Shown here piece after piece: positions 7,549 through 16,333 of a DNA stretch of 64,000 nt (its first letter is position 1; the number at the start of each line of letters is the position of its first letter). The stretch lies in contig JACRIY010000033.1 of the NCBI GenBank assembly GCA_016235805.1, positions 52,932 to 116,931 on the forward strand. The letters run 5' to 3'. The notes beneath the pieces are model-generated. The model worked only from the letters and a program-made list of their open reading frames with translations, was not told where the DNA came from and did no database searches. The translations under genes were made by a program, and so were the position numbers. The DNA is from Rhodocyclales bacterium. GTDB taxonomy: Bacteria > Pseudomonadota > Gammaproteobacteria > Burkholderiales > Rhodocyclaceae.

Positions 7549-10002
7549 ATGCCCCTGACCGACCCATCCTGCTACCACTGCGGCCTGCCGATTCCGGCCG
7601 GCGCGGAGTTTCCGGTCGAGATCGACCAGACCCGGCGCGAGATGTGTTGCGCCGGTTGCCAGGCGGTGGCGCAGGCCATCGTCGGCAACGGCCTCGGCGA
7701 CTACTACCGTCATCGCGACGCCCTGCCGGAAAGCCCGCGCGAGGCGCTGCCGCAGGTGCTGGCCGATTTCGGCCTGTTCGACCATCCCGACGTGCAGAAG
7801 AACTTCGTGCGCCGGGCCGAGGGCGTGGCGGGAGAACACGAGCGCGAAGCGGCGCTGATCTTGGAGGGCATCACCTGCGCCGCCTGCGTCTGGCTCAATG
7901 AATCCCACGTCCGACGGCAGCCCGGTGTCACCTCGGTCGACATCAACTACACCACCCGCCGCGCGCGGGTGCGCTGGGACGAGCGTGTTACGCGCTTGTC
8001 GGCCATCCTCGAAGCGATATCCGCCATCGGCTATCGCGCCCATCCCTACGATATCGGTCGGGCGGAGGAATTGGCGCAGAAGGAGCGCAAGACGGCGCTG
8101 TGGCGGCTGTTCGTCGCCGGCTTCGGCATGATGCAGGTGATGATGTACGCCGTGCCGGTGTATCTGGCGGATGGCGACATGACGCCGGACATCGAACAAC
8201 TAATGCGCTGGGCCAGCCTGATCTTGACCCTGCCGGTGATCGGATACTCTGCGGCGCCTTTCTTCGTCAGCGCCTGGCGTGACCTGAAACTGCGCCGGGT
8301 CGGGATGGACGTGCCGGTCGCGCTGGGCGTCGGCGCGGCTTTTGCCGCCAGCGTCTGGGCCACGCTGATCGCCGCCGGCGAGGTGTATTTCGATTCCGTC
8401 ACGATGTTCGTCTTCTTCCTGCTCTCGGGGCGCTATCTGGAAATGATGGCGCGGCAGCGAGCGGCGCGCAGCGTCGAAACCCTGGCCCGGGCCATTCCGG
8501 CCTTTGCCACGCGCCTTGCCAGTTGGCCGAGCAGGGCAGGCGAGGCGGACGGCGAGCGCGTTGCCGTGGCCCAGTTGAACGTCGGCGATGCCGTCCAGGT
8601 CAAGCCGGGAGAAACGATCCCGGCCGACGGCAGCGTGCTCGACGGCGTGAGCGCGGCGGATGAGTCACTGCTCACCGGCGAAAGCCGGCCGGTGCAAAAG
8701 CGCATTGGCGACGCGTTGATCGGCGGTAGCGTAAATACCTCCAGCCCGCTGGTAATGCGGGTCGAGCGCGTCGGCGAGTCGACGCGGGTCGCCGCCATCC
8801 AGCGCCTGATGGAACGCGCGGCGGCGGAAAAGCCGCGCCTGGTGGAAATGGCCGACCGCGTTGCCGGTCGATTCATCGTCGCGCTGTTGCTGCTGGCGGT
8901 GGCGACCGCGCTCGCCTGGTGGTGGCTCGATCCGTCACGTGCGCTGTGGGTCTTCGTCGCGGTGCTGGTAGTGAGTTGTCCCTGTGCGCTGTCGCTGGCG
9001 ACGCCGGCTGCGCTGACCGTGGCAACCGGCGCCCTGGCCGCGCGCGGCGTTCTGGTGACGCGCGGCCACGCCATCGAGGCGCTCGCGCGCGCCGACCACT
9101 TCGTGTTCGACAAGACCGGTACGCTCACGGTGGGGCGCATGGAACTGGTCGAGGTGATTCCGATCGCCGGCGATGCGACACGTGCGCGGGCCTTCGCGGC
9201 GGCGCTCGAACGCGGCTCGGAGCATCCGATCGCGCGGGCGCTGGCCTCTGGCGGCGCCGACGCCGGGATTGTGGTGGACGGCTTGCGCGCCACGACCGGC
9301 GCCGGGGTCGAAGGGCGGATGAACGACTCGATCTGGCGCCTTGGTCGCCCCGATTTTGTCGCGGCACTTCACGGACAGGCGATCCCGGCCGATGCCTTGG
9401 CGGCAGTCGGCGCCGGCGATACGGTGATTGCGCTCGGCAACACGGAAGGATGGGAGGCGTTTTTTCGTCTTAGCGATGCACTTCGGCCCGAAGCGAAGGC
9501 GATGGCGGCCAGCCTCATGGCAGCCGGCATTCGGCTCTCGATATTCAGCGGCGATGCGCCGGCAGCAGCGGCTAGGGTTGGTGCGGCGCTGGGCATCGAC
9601 GACGCCCGCGGCGGACTCTCGCCGGAAGGCAAGCACGCAGCGCTCAAGGCGTTTCAGGAAGCCGGGGCGACGGTGGCCATGGTCGGCGACGGGGTCAACG
9701 ATGCGCCGGTACTGGCGCAAGCACAGGTTTCGATCGCCATGGGCGGCGGCGCCGACTTGGCCCGCGCCAATGCCGACGTGGTGCTGCTCGGCAACGACCT
9801 GCAGGCATTGCCCGACGGGCTGGCCCTGGCGCGCCGAACCTTGCGCATCGTGAAACAGAACCTGGTCTGGGCCTTTGCCTACAACTTCCTTGCGATTCCG
9901 CTGGCCATGACCGGCTGGGTGACGCCCTGGATGGCCGGCATCGGCATGTCGGCCAGTTCGCTGCTGGTGGTGCTCAATGCATTGAGGCTGCAACGGCGAT
10001 AA
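7549..10002 (+). CDS. ccoI: CcoI/FixI, P1B-type copper ATPase for cbb3 oxidase assembly
   Basis: An 817-aa heavy-metal P-type ATPase. An N-terminal Cys-rich zinc-ribbon-like segment (CYHCGLP, CCAGCQ) is followed by one HMA domain with GITCAAC, eight predicted membrane helices, TGES in the actuator, the CPCALSLATP ion-path motif, DKTGT with phosphorylated Asp521, and GDGVND. The Cys-rich head and linkage to ccoS mark it as CcoI rather than a detoxification CopA. It delivers copper for the CcoN active site. ccoS starts inside its stop codon. One copy of the dispersed motif lies within (9404-9430). No strong ribosome site precedes the ATG. Confidence 0.95.
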   Translation: MPLTDPSCYHCGLPIPAGAEFPVEIDQTRREMCCAGCQAVAQAIVGNGLGDYYRHRDALPESPREALPQVLADFGLFDHPDVQKNFVRRAEGVAGEHEREAALILEGITCAACVWLNESHVRRQPGVTSVDINYTTRRARVRWDERVTRLSAILEAISAIGYRAHPYDIGRAEELAQKERKTALWRLFVAGFGMMQVMMYAVPVYLADGDMTPDIEQLMRWASLILTLPVIGYSAAPFFVSAWRDLKLRRVGMDVPVALGVGAAFAASVWATLIAAGEVYFDSVTMFVFFLLSGRYLEMMARQRAARSVETLARAIPAFATRLASWPSRAGEADGERVAVAQLNVGDAVQVKPGETIPADGSVLDGVSAADESLLTGESRPVQKRIGDALIGGSVNTSSPLVMRVERVGESTRVAAIQRLMERAAAEKPRLVEMADRVAGRFIVALLLLAVATALAWWWLDPSRALWVFVAVLVVSCPCALSLATPAALTVATGALAARGVLVTRGHAIEALARADHFVFDKTGTLTVGRMELVEVIPIAGDATRARAFAAALERGSEHPIARALASGGADAGIVVDGLRATTGAGVEGRMNDSIWRLGRPDFVAALHGQAIPADALAAVGAGDTVIALGNTEGWEAFFRLSDALRPEAKAMAASLMAAGIRLSIFSGDAPAAAARVGAALGIDDARGGLSPEGKHAALKAFQEAGATVAMVGDGVNDAPVLAQAQVSIAMGGGADLARANADVVLLGNDLQALPDGLALARRTLRIVKQNLVWAFAYNFLAIPLAMTGWVTPWMAGIGMSASSLLVVLNALRLQRR
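9404..9430 (+). repeat. Dispersed AGTCGGCGC-type motif, copy in ccoI
   Basis: CAGTCGGCGCCGGCGATACG then GTGATTG; read as AVGAGDTVI in the soluble domain of CcoI. Confidence 0.5.
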
Positions 10003-10214
10003 TGGACGGCATGGACATCCTGTATTTGCTGATCCCGCTCTCCCTAGTGCTGGTCTTTGTCATCGCGGCACTTTTCTGGTGGTCCCTGCGCAGCGGGCAG
10101 TACGAGGACCTGGACGGCCCGGGCTACCGCATCCTGATGGACGACGACAAGTCCGCCGCACCCGCGAAGCGCCCTCCGGTTGACCCAGATCAAAGCGGGG
10201 CTAACAAGAATTGA
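10002..10214 (+). CDS. ccoS: CcoS, small cbb3 oxidase maturation protein
   Basis: A 70-aa protein with one N-terminal membrane helix (MDILYLLIPLSLVLVFVIAA) and the short acidic cytoplasmic tail typical of CcoS (SGQYEDLDGPGYRIL). In the family it is required for cofactor insertion into cbb3 oxidase. Its first ATG overlaps the last base of the ccoI stop; ATG 10011 gives the more usual family N-terminus. The 3' end of the gene contains a perfect FNR box (10180-10193). Confidence 0.93.
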   Translation: MDGMDILYLLIPLSLVLVFVIAALFWWSLRSGQYEDLDGPGYRILMDDDKSAAPAKRPPVDPDQSGANKN

Positions 10215-10221
10215 CCATACT
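10180..10221 (+). promoter_or_regulatory. FNR-dependent promoter inside the ccoS 3' end (for the candidate sRNA)
   Basis: TTGACCCAGATCAA (10180-10193) matches the FNR/ANR consensus in all ten conserved positions. CATACT (10216-10221) is a good -10, with its centre 32 bp from the box centre, the spacing of class II FNR promoters (box at -41.5). Transcription would start near 10228. Confidence 0.75.
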
Positions 10222-10227
10222 GCCTGC

Positions 10228-10310
10228 GGGTTTTATGGTGATGGCTGAAAGCCGTCGCCCGAAGGCTCTCTGTTGGGGTTAGGGGTGCGCGCTGCGCACC
10301 CTTTTTTTTT
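10228..10310 (+). ncRNA. Candidate FNR-activated small RNA (about 80 nt, FnrS/AniS-like logic)
   Basis: The FNR promoter at 10180-10221 points into a gene-free stretch that ends 80 nt later at a strong intrinsic terminator. The predicted RNA has a 10-bp 5' hairpin (GGTGATGGCT 10237-10246 with AGCCGTCGCC 10250-10259), an unpaired region GAAGGCTCTCTGTTGGGG (10261-10278), and a terminator stem GGGTGCGC/GCGCACCC with nine T. This is the architecture of Hfq-type anaerobic sRNAs such as FnrS. No ORF of note lies inside. The RNA itself is inferred, not shown. Confidence 0.6.
10283..10310 (+). terminator. Rho-independent terminator between ccoS and ccoN
   Basis: GGGTGCGC (10283-10290), loop GCT, GCGCACCC (10294-10301), then nine T. 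It separates the ccoIS and sRNA transcripts from the ccoNOQP operon. Confidence 0.92.
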
Positions 10311-10414
10311 CCGTCGAAACCGCGCCCCCGCAGTCTTTGCGGGCAAGAAGGACGCCCCATCCGGCTATAAACCATATTGATATCATTGTTATTGTTCTTG
10401 AAGTCGGATATATT

Positions 10415-10455
10415 TTGACCTACATCAAACCGCGCGAATGATTCGAGAGTAACCT
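10415..10455 (+). promoter_or_regulatory. FNR-dependent promoter of ccoNOQP
   Basis: TTGACCTACATCAA (10415-10428) is a full FNR box. TAACCT (10450-10455) lies 31 bp centre-to-centre downstream, giving a start near 10463 and a 5' leader of about 70 nt before ccoN. FNR control of cbb3 operons is well established. Confidence 0.8.
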
Positions 10456-10533
10456 GCGCCGGAATTTCCATACTGCACCGCATCAAATGCAGTTGGGTCA
10501 ACGATTTTTTTGTCTATGTGAGGTGAATCCATC

Positions 10534-11970
10534 ATGCAATCGCAAGCGACTTACAACTACAAAGTCGTGCGCCAGTTCGCTGTGATGACCGTAATCTGGG
10601 GCATCGTCGGCATGCTGGTGGGCGTAATCATCGCCGCCCAGCTGGTCTGGCCGGAGTTGAACGTGCACGAATTCCTGAGCTACGGACGCTTGCGTCCGTT
10701 GCATACCAACGCGGTGATCTTCGCGTTTGGCGGTTGCGCGCTGTTCGCCACGTCCTACTACGCGGTGCAGCGCACAAGTCACGCGCCGCTGTTCGCGCCG
10801 GGACTGGCCGCTTTCACCTTCTGGGGCTGGCAGTTGATCATCGTCCTAGCGGCGTTGTCGCTCCCGCTCGGATTCACCTCCGGCAAGGAGTATGCCGAGC
10901 TCGAATGGCCGATCGACATCCTCATCACGCTGGTCTGGGTTTCCTACGCCGTGGTGTTCTTCGGCACCATCATCAAGCGCACCGTGTCGCACATCTACGT
11001 GGCGAACTGGTTTTTCGGCGGATTCATCCTGACCGTCGCGGTTCTGCACCTGGTGAATAGCGCGGCGGTTCCGGTGATGGCCGCTGGCATCCTGACGCCG
11101 AAGTCCTACTCGGCTTACGCCGGGGTGCAGGACGCGATGATCCAGTGGTGGTACGGCCATAACGCGGTGGGCTTCTTCCTGACCGCCGGCTTCCTCGGCA
11201 TGATGTACTACTTCGTACCGAAGCAGGCCGGGCGCCCGGTGTATTCCTACCGCCTGTCCGTTGTGCACTTCTGGGCGCTGATCTTCACCTACATGTGGGC
11301 GGGTCCGCATCACCTGCACTACACCGCCTTGCCCGACTGGACCCAGAGCGTCGGCATGATCTTCTCGCTGATCCTGTTGGCACCTTCATGGGGCGGCATG
11401 ATCAACGGCATCATGACGCTGTCCGGTGCCTGGCACAAACTGCGTGACGATCCGATCCTGAAGTTCATGATCACCTCGCTGTCCTTTTACGGCATGTCGA
11501 CCTTCGAAGGTCCGATGATGTCGATCAAGACGGTGAATGCACTGTCGCACTACACCGACTGGACCGTTGGTCACGTGCATTCGGGCGCCCTGGGCTGGGT
11601 GGCGATGATTTCCATCGGCTCGATCTACTACCTGCTGCCGCGCCTGTTCGGCAAGCCCGAGATGGCCTCCAAGAAGTTGATTGAAGTTCATTTCTGGATC
11701 GCCACCATCGGTGTCGTGCTCTACATCGCTTCGATGTGGATCGCCGGTGTGATGCAGGGCCTGATGTGGCGCGCGACGAACGTGGACGGCACACTGACCT
11801 ACTCCTTCGTCGAGTCGGTGAAGGCGACCTATCCGTTCTGGACCATTCGCCTGCTCGGAGGCCTGCTGTTCCTCTCCGGCATGTTGATCATGGCCTACAA
11901 CATGTTCCTGACCATGGCGGGTGGCAAGGCAGTCAATGCGCCAGTACTCGCACCCGCAGCGGCTCATTGA
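10534..11970 (+). CDS. ccoN: CcoN, catalytic subunit I of cbb3-type cytochrome c oxidase
   Basis: A 478-aa integral membrane protein with about 12 helices. The heme and CuB histidines expected for CcoN are visible in [46 protein letters not shown] and [14 protein letters not shown]. It houses low-spin heme b and the high-spin heme b3-CuB centre where O2 is reduced at very low oxygen tension. First gene of ccoNOQP, behind an FNR promoter. GAGGTG precedes the ATG. Normal length. Confidence 0.98.
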   Translation: MQSQATYNYKVVRQFAVMTVIWGIVGMLVGVIIAAQLVWPELNVHEFLSYGRLRPLHTNAVIFAFGGCALFATSYYAVQRTSHAPLFAPGLAAFTFWGWQLIIVLAALSLPLGFTSGKEYAELEWPIDILITLVWVSYAVVFFGTIIKRTVSHIYVANWFFGGFILTVAVLHLVNSAAVPVMAAGILTPKSYSAYAGVQDAMIQWWYGHNAVGFFLTAGFLGMMYYFVPKQAGRPVYSYRLSVVHFWALIFTYMWAGPHHLHYTALPDWTQSVGMIFSLILLAPSWGGMINGIMTLSGAWHKLRDDPILKFMITSLSFYGMSTFEGPMMSIKTVNALSHYTDWTVGHVHSGALGWVAMISIGSIYYLLPRLFGKPEMASKKLIEVHFWIATIGVVLYIASMWIAGVMQGLMWRATNVDGTLTYSFVESVKATYPFWTIRLLGGLLFLSGMLIMAYNMFLTMAGGKAVNAPVLAPAAAH

Positions 11971-12002
11971 GCCCGATCGCACAGATTAAGGAGCCATAAA
12001 TC

Positions 12003-12614
12003 ATGTTGACGCATGACAAAATCGAACGGAACGTGGGACTGATGATCGTCCTCACCATCCTCACCATCAGTGTGGGTGGCCTGCTGGAGATCGTTCCGCT
12101 GTTCTTCCAGAAATCCACCACCACCCCGACTAACGACCTGGTCAAGCCCTACAGTCCGCTGCGCCTGTCGGGACGCGACATTTACATCCGTGAAGGCTGC
12201 TACAACTGCCATTCGCAGATGATTCGTCCGTTCCGGGCCGAAACCGAGCGCTATGGCCACTATTCGGTGGCAGGCGAGTTCGTCTACGACCATCCGTTCC
12301 AGTGGGGTTCCAAGCGTACCGGGCCGGATCTGGCGCGCGTCGGCGGCCGTTACTCGGACCAGTGGCACAAGACCCACCTGCTGAATCCGCGTGACGTGGT
12401 GCCCGAGTCCAACATGCCTGCTTACGCTTGGCTGGACCGGCCGCTGAAGGACGAGGCCATCGAGAGCAAGATGAGGGCCTTGCGCGCCGTCGGCGTACCC
12501 TATACCGATGCAGAAATCGCAGGGGCAAAGAAAGCCATCGAGGGTGCCACCGAACTCGACGCCTTGATCGCCTACCTGCAGGGTCTCGGTACTGCGCTCA
12601 AGCAGACCAGGTAA
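12003..12614 (+). CDS. ccoO: CcoO, membrane-bound monoheme cytochrome c subunit of cbb3 oxidase
   Basis: A 203-aa protein with one N-terminal anchor helix ([18 protein letters not shown]) and a periplasmic heme c domain with the CYNCH motif (Cys66). Met in SNMPAYAWL is the likely second axial ligand. It passes electrons from CcoP to CcoN. AAGGAG (11990-11995) precedes the ATG. Second gene of the operon. Confidence 0.98.
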   Translation: MLTHDKIERNVGLMIVLTILTISVGGLLEIVPLFFQKSTTTPTNDLVKPYSPLRLSGRDIYIREGCYNCHSQMIRPFRAETERYGHYSVAGEFVYDHPFQWGSKRTGPDLARVGGRYSDQWHKTHLLNPRDVVPESNMPAYAWLDRPLKDEAIESKMRALRAVGVPYTDAEIAGAKKAIEGATELDALIAYLQGLGTALKQTR

Positions 12615-12618
12615 GCAA

Positions 12619-12813
12619 ATGGACATCAACGATCTGCGTTCACTGTTTACGGTGCTGGCGTTCATCGCCTTCATAGGCATCGTCTGGTGGGCGTATTCGG
12701 ACCGGCGCAAGGCAACCTACGACGAGGCGGCGATGCTGCCGCTCGACGATGACAGCCCGTTTGTGCCGACCGGACCGCAGGTTACGAAGAATCAGGAAAG
12801 GAAATCATCATGA
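12619..12813 (+). CDS. ccoQ: CcoQ, small stabilising subunit of cbb3 oxidase
   Basis: A 64-aa single-helix protein (SLFTVLAFIAFIGIVWWAY) followed by basic and acidic tail residues, typical of CcoQ/FixQ, which stabilises the complex. It sits between ccoO and ccoP, four bases from ccoO and overlapping ccoP by ATGA. Confidence 0.92.
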   Translation: MDINDLRSLFTVLAFIAFIGIVWWAYSDRRKATYDEAAMLPLDDDSPFVPTGPQVTKNQERKSS

Positions 12814-13790
12814 GTGATTTTGTCAGCGGCTTCTGGAACATCTATGTAGTGGGCATCGTGCTCGTCAGCATCATCGGTTGTGGCGTGTTCCTCTGGTCGC
12901 AAAGCAGTGCGCGGCATGTGGAAGGCGAAACCACGGGTCACGTCTGGGACGAGGATCTGCAGGAGTTCAGCAATCCTCTGCCCAGCTGGTGGCGCTGGCT
13001 GTTCTACATCACGATCGTCTTCTCGCTGTTCTATCTGGCGATGTACCCGGGCCTGGGAACCTACAAGGGCCAGTTCGGCTGGTCGTCTGCCGGGCAGTAC
13101 GACGGCGAGATGAAGAAGGCGGATGACCAGTACGGGCCAATTTTCAAGAAGTACCAGCAGCAGGACATCATGACTGTGGCCGCCAACAGCGAGGCGAAGG
13201 AAATGGGCCAGCGCCTGTTCCTCACCTACTGTTCGCAGTGCCATGGCTCCGATGCCAAGGGTGCTCGCGGCTTCCCCAATCTGACGGACAGCGACTGGCT
13301 GTTCGGCGGAACGCCTGCCCAGATCAAGGAGTCGATCGCCAAGGGGCGGGACGCGATGATGCCGGCCAAGGGCGTCAAGCCGGACCTGAACGGCGACCAA
13401 ATCAAGGATCTGGCGAGCTATGTGCGGTCGCTGTCGGGCCTTTCGACCGATTCGATTCGTGCCCAGCGCGGCAAGGAACTGTTTGCGCCGGCCTGTGCCG
13501 CCTGCCATGGTCCAGACGGCAAGGGCATGGTCGGCGTCGCGCCGAATCTGACTGACAAGGTCTGGCTGTATAGCAGCGCGGAAGAGACCATCATCGAGAC
13601 GATCACCAAGGGCCGCGCCAACCGCATGCCCGCGTTCGGCGAGTTTCTCGGTGATGCCAAGGTGCACCTGCTGACTGCGTATGTCTATGGTCTTGGTGGC
13701 GGTGTCAAGGACGCTCCTGCGCCTGTGCCGGTTGCGGCAGCGCCTGCTACCGCCGCCGCACCCGAAGCAGCAGTCGCCGAAAAGAAATAG
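12810..13790 (+). CDS. ccoP: CcoP, diheme cytochrome c subunit of cbb3 oxidase
   Basis: A 326-aa protein with two N-terminal membrane helices and two periplasmic cytochrome c domains: CSQCH starting at Cys141 and CAACH at Cys229. It accepts electrons from soluble cytochrome c or the bc1 complex. The C-terminus ends in an Ala/Pro-rich tail (APAPVPVAAAPATAAAPEAA), probably flexible. Last gene of ccoNOQP. Confidence 0.98.
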   Translation: MSDFVSGFWNIYVVGIVLVSIIGCGVFLWSQSSARHVEGETTGHVWDEDLQEFSNPLPSWWRWLFYITIVFSLFYLAMYPGLGTYKGQFGWSSAGQYDGEMKKADDQYGPIFKKYQQQDIMTVAANSEAKEMGQRLFLTYCSQCHGSDAKGARGFPNLTDSDWLFGGTPAQIKESIAKGRDAMMPAKGVKPDLNGDQIKDLASYVRSLSGLSTDSIRAQRGKELFAPACAACHGPDGKGMVGVAPNLTDKVWLYSSAEETIIETITKGRANRMPAFGEFLGDAKVHLLTAYVYGLGGGVKDAPAPVPVAAAPATAAAPEAAVAEKK

Positions 13791-13803
13791 ACTTCACCCC
13801 TCT

Positions 13804-13832
13804 CCCCGGTTCCAGCTTTGCTGGTTCCGGGG
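13804..13832 (+). other. Hairpin after ccoP
   Basis: CCCCGG...CCAGC-TTT-GCTGG...CCGGGG forms a strong stem with a small internal loop. There is no T-run, so it may be an mRNA-stabilising or attenuating structure between ccoNOQP and ccoG. Confidence 0.45.
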
Positions 13833-13871
13833 AAATCGCTACAGCGAACATCAGAATATCTTAATACGATA

Positions 13872-15296
13872 ATGCATCCTTCGAGCGCTCCCAGTACAGC
13901 AGCGGAAGTGAAGCCTGATTTCGTCGAAGAAAGCCTTTACGAAGTCCATCGCAAGGTTCATCCGCGCGCAGTTAGCGGCATCTTCGCGACTTGGCGCTGG
14001 GCTCTCGTCTGGTTTACCCAGCTTGTGTTTTATGGGCTCTGCTGGTTGCCGTGGAACGGCCGCCAGGCAGTGCTATTCGATCTGGTCGAACGCAAGTTCT
14101 ACATTTTCGGCCTGATCTTCTGGCCACAGGACGTGATCTTCCTTGCGATCCTCCTGATCATTTCGGCCTACTCGCTCTTCCTTTTCACGGCGGTTGGTGG
14201 TCGACTGTGGTGCGGCTATGCCTGCCCCCAAACCGTCTATACGGAAATATTCACCTGGATCGAACAAAAGATCGAGGGCGAACGCAATGCCCGCATCAAG
14301 CTCGATGCGGCACCGATGAGCGGGCGCAAGCTGTGGCTGCGCTCCGCGAAATACGGCTCATGGACCTTGCTCTCGCTCTGGACCGGATTTACCTTCGTTG
14401 GTTACTTCACGCCGATACAGACTTTGTGGGGTTCCGTCTGGAGTTTTTCCCTGGGGCCATGGGAAACCTTCTGGATGATCTTCTACGGCGCGTTTACCTA
14501 TCTGTTCGCCGGCCACATGCGCGAACAGGTCTGCAAGCACATGTGTCCCTACGCGCGATTCCAGGGCGTCATGTTCGACCCCGATACGCTGACCATCACT
14601 TACGATACCGAACGCGGCGAACCTCGCGGCGCGCGGAAAAAGGGCGTTGATCCAAAGGCGATTGCCAAGGGCGACTGCGTCGATTGCGGTATTTGCGTGC
14701 AGGTCTGCCCAACCGGGATCGACATTCGCGATGGCTTGCAGTACGAATGCATTGGATGCGCCGCCTGCATCGATGCCTGCGATCAGGTCATGGAAAAGAT
14801 GAGCTATCCGAAGGGCCTGATTCGGTACTCAACCGAGCACGCCATTGCGTCGCACTGGGGATGGAAGGAAATCTTAGGTCATGTGGTCCGACCCCGGGTC
14901 ATAGTCTATGCAGTGATCCTGGGTGCCATTTGCGTCGCGTTCGTCTGGGGAATCGCCACCAAGCCCAGTCTCCGGGTCGATGTCATTCGCGACCGGGCCA
15001 CGCTGGCGCGGGAGGTGGAGGGTGGCTTGATTGAAAACGTGTATCGCCTGCATGTCATCAATATCTCCGAAGCGTCACACAGGTATGCCGTTAGCGTTTC
15101 AGGATTGCCCGGCATCGACATGGTCGGCGAGCGCATCCTGGAAGTGCCTGCCGCCGGAGCACGCAGCTTTTCTGTTCAGGTCCGGGTGCCGCCGGATGCG
15201 GGACGGAAAGGTTCGAACCAAATCTTCTTCGACGTGAAATCGCTGGCTGACGAAAAGGTCGCCGTGCACGAGAAGGCCAGCTTCCTGCAACCATGA
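13872..15296 (+). CDS. ccoG: CcoG/RdxA, membrane ferredoxin of cbb3 oxidase biogenesis
   Basis: A 474-aa protein with about five membrane helices and a cytoplasmic 2x[4Fe-4S] ferredoxin domain: CVDCGICVQVCPTGI and CIGCAACIDACDQV. A CGYACPQTVYTEIFTWIE motif is the family hallmark. The C-terminal ~110 residues are an Ig-like periplasmic domain. In other species CcoG reduces copper for oxidase assembly. ATG 13872 starts the conserved family N-terminus; the frame stays open upstream without a good start. Its stop overlaps ccoH. Confidence 0.96.
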   Translation: MHPSSAPSTAAEVKPDFVEESLYEVHRKVHPRAVSGIFATWRWALVWFTQLVFYGLCWLPWNGRQAVLFDLVERKFYIFGLIFWPQDVIFLAILLIISAYSLFLFTAVGGRLWCGYACPQTVYTEIFTWIEQKIEGERNARIKLDAAPMSGRKLWLRSAKYGSWTLLSLWTGFTFVGYFTPIQTLWGSVWSFSLGPWETFWMIFYGAFTYLFAGHMREQVCKHMCPYARFQGVMFDPDTLTITYDTERGEPRGARKKGVDPKAIAKGDCVDCGICVQVCPTGIDIRDGLQYECIGCAACIDACDQVMEKMSYPKGLIRYSTEHAIASHWGWKEILGHVVRPRVIVYAVILGAICVAFVWGIATKPSLRVDVIRDRATLAREVEGGLIENVYRLHVINISEASHRYAVSVSGLPGIDMVGERILEVPAAGARSFSVQVRVPPDAGRKGSNQIFFDVKSLADEKVAVHEKASFLQP

Positions 15297-15838
15297 AGGA
15301 CGAGAAAATGAACTCGGTCGCAGCGCGCCCCTGGTACCGCGAACCCTGGCCCTGGATCCTGGCCACCGGACCCTTCATTGTGATCGTCGCGGGGATTTAC
15401 ACCGCTTGGCTGGCAGTGACCAGCAACGATGGTTTGGTAACGGATGACTATTACCGCAAGGGTCTGGCAGCGAACCAGACCATTGCACAAAGCGAACGCG
15501 CAGTGAATAGCGGCCTCCGTGCCGGGGTGCGGATTTCGATGGAAACCCTGTCGGTGCGGCTGCAAGCCGGCGACCCCGGGTTCGTCATGCCGCCAACCCT
15601 CTTTCTGACGATTTCGCACCCGACACGCGCGGGTCTCGATCAATCTCGCGTCCTGCTACGCAATGGGGATACCTATTCCGGTGAGGTTCGCTTGCCTGCC
15701 TCCGGTCACTGGCTGGTGTTGCTCGAGGATGAGAGCAAGACCTGGCGCTTGATGGGCAACGTCATCCTGCCGGCCAATGGGGAAACCATCATTGGCAGCC
15801 CCGGCCCGGTGCCCGCGCCAGCGGATATCCGGAACTGA
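15293..15838 (+). CDS. ccoH: CcoH/FixH family protein
   Basis: A 181-aa protein with one N-terminal membrane helix (WILATGPFIVIVAGIYTAWL) and a periplasmic FixH domain containing the DDYYRKGL motif. CcoH associates with the cbb3 complex during assembly. It is coupled to ccoG by ATGA; an internal ATG at 15308 is an alternative start. Confidence 0.92.
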   Translation: MKDEKMNSVAARPWYREPWPWILATGPFIVIVAGIYTAWLAVTSNDGLVTDDYYRKGLAANQTIAQSERAVNSGLRAGVRISMETLSVRLQAGDPGFVMPPTLFLTISHPTRAGLDQSRVLLRNGDTYSGEVRLPASGHWLVLLEDESKTWRLMGNVILPANGETIIGSPGPVPAPADIRN

Positions 15839-15863
15839 CTTTTCATAGATAGGAGATAGCGTC

Positions 15864-16004
15864 ATGGAAGCTTGGAAACTTTTGGTCGGTAGCGACATTG
15901 GTCTTCTCAGTCTGTTCACTATCGGCTTTGTGATCGTCATGGGTTTCTACTTCGTCGCGTACGCCAAGAGAAAGGCCGAAGAAGACGCGAGAAACGCGAA
16001 GTAG
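15864..16004 (+). CDS. DUF3149-type single-helix protein (46 aa)
   Basis: A short ORF with a strong AGGAGA site (15851-15856). The product starts MEAWKLLVGSDIGLLSLF and has one membrane helix followed by a charged tail (YAKRKAEEDARNAK), the pattern of DUF3149 proteins. It follows ccoH by 25 nt and is probably in the same transcript. A tiny accessory subunit of the oxidase (compare CcoM) is possible but unproven. Confidence 0.85.
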   Translation: MEAWKLLVGSDIGLLSLFTIGFVIVMGFYFVAYAKRKAEEDARNAK

Positions 16005-16036
16005 AGCGGGTGAACGCCGAATAGGAGAGACGGGCA

Positions 16037-16306
16037 ATGCAAAAAATCCTGTGGGTGCTGTGGCCTTCGTTCATCGTTGCCGGAGTCGCCGAGGGCATCT
16101 TCTTCACGGTGATCGATCCGCAGGAACTCTATCTATTCGGCGAACCTGTGCATTTCTCGAAGATCGCGACGTATTCCATCGGGTTCTTCGGTTTCTGGGT
16201 GGTTTGTGCCGCCTCCAGTTTGATGACTGTCTTTCTGCAGGTGGGCGCCGCAGAAGTAAACAAGGGCGTCGGCAGCACCTCGCCCGGCCACGATACGACG
16301 AGTTGA
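16037..16306 (+). CDS. Small two-helix membrane protein (89 aa)
   Basis: Begins MQKILWVLWPSFIVAGVAEG and has two membrane helices separated by a ~25-residue acidic loop (VIDPQELYLFGEPVHFSKIA), ending in a hydrophilic tail. AGGAGA precedes the ATG. It follows the DUF3149 gene by 32 nt and is probably in the ccoGH transcript. I do not recall a named family. Proteins of this shape are common after ccoGH in betaproteobacteria. Confidence 0.8.
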   Translation: MQKILWVLWPSFIVAGVAEGIFFTVIDPQELYLFGEPVHFSKIATYSIGFFGFWVVCAASSLMTVFLQVGAAEVNKGVGSTSPGHDTTS

Positions 16307-16333
16307 TGCGCCTTTCGGCGCGGAGGAATCGAT

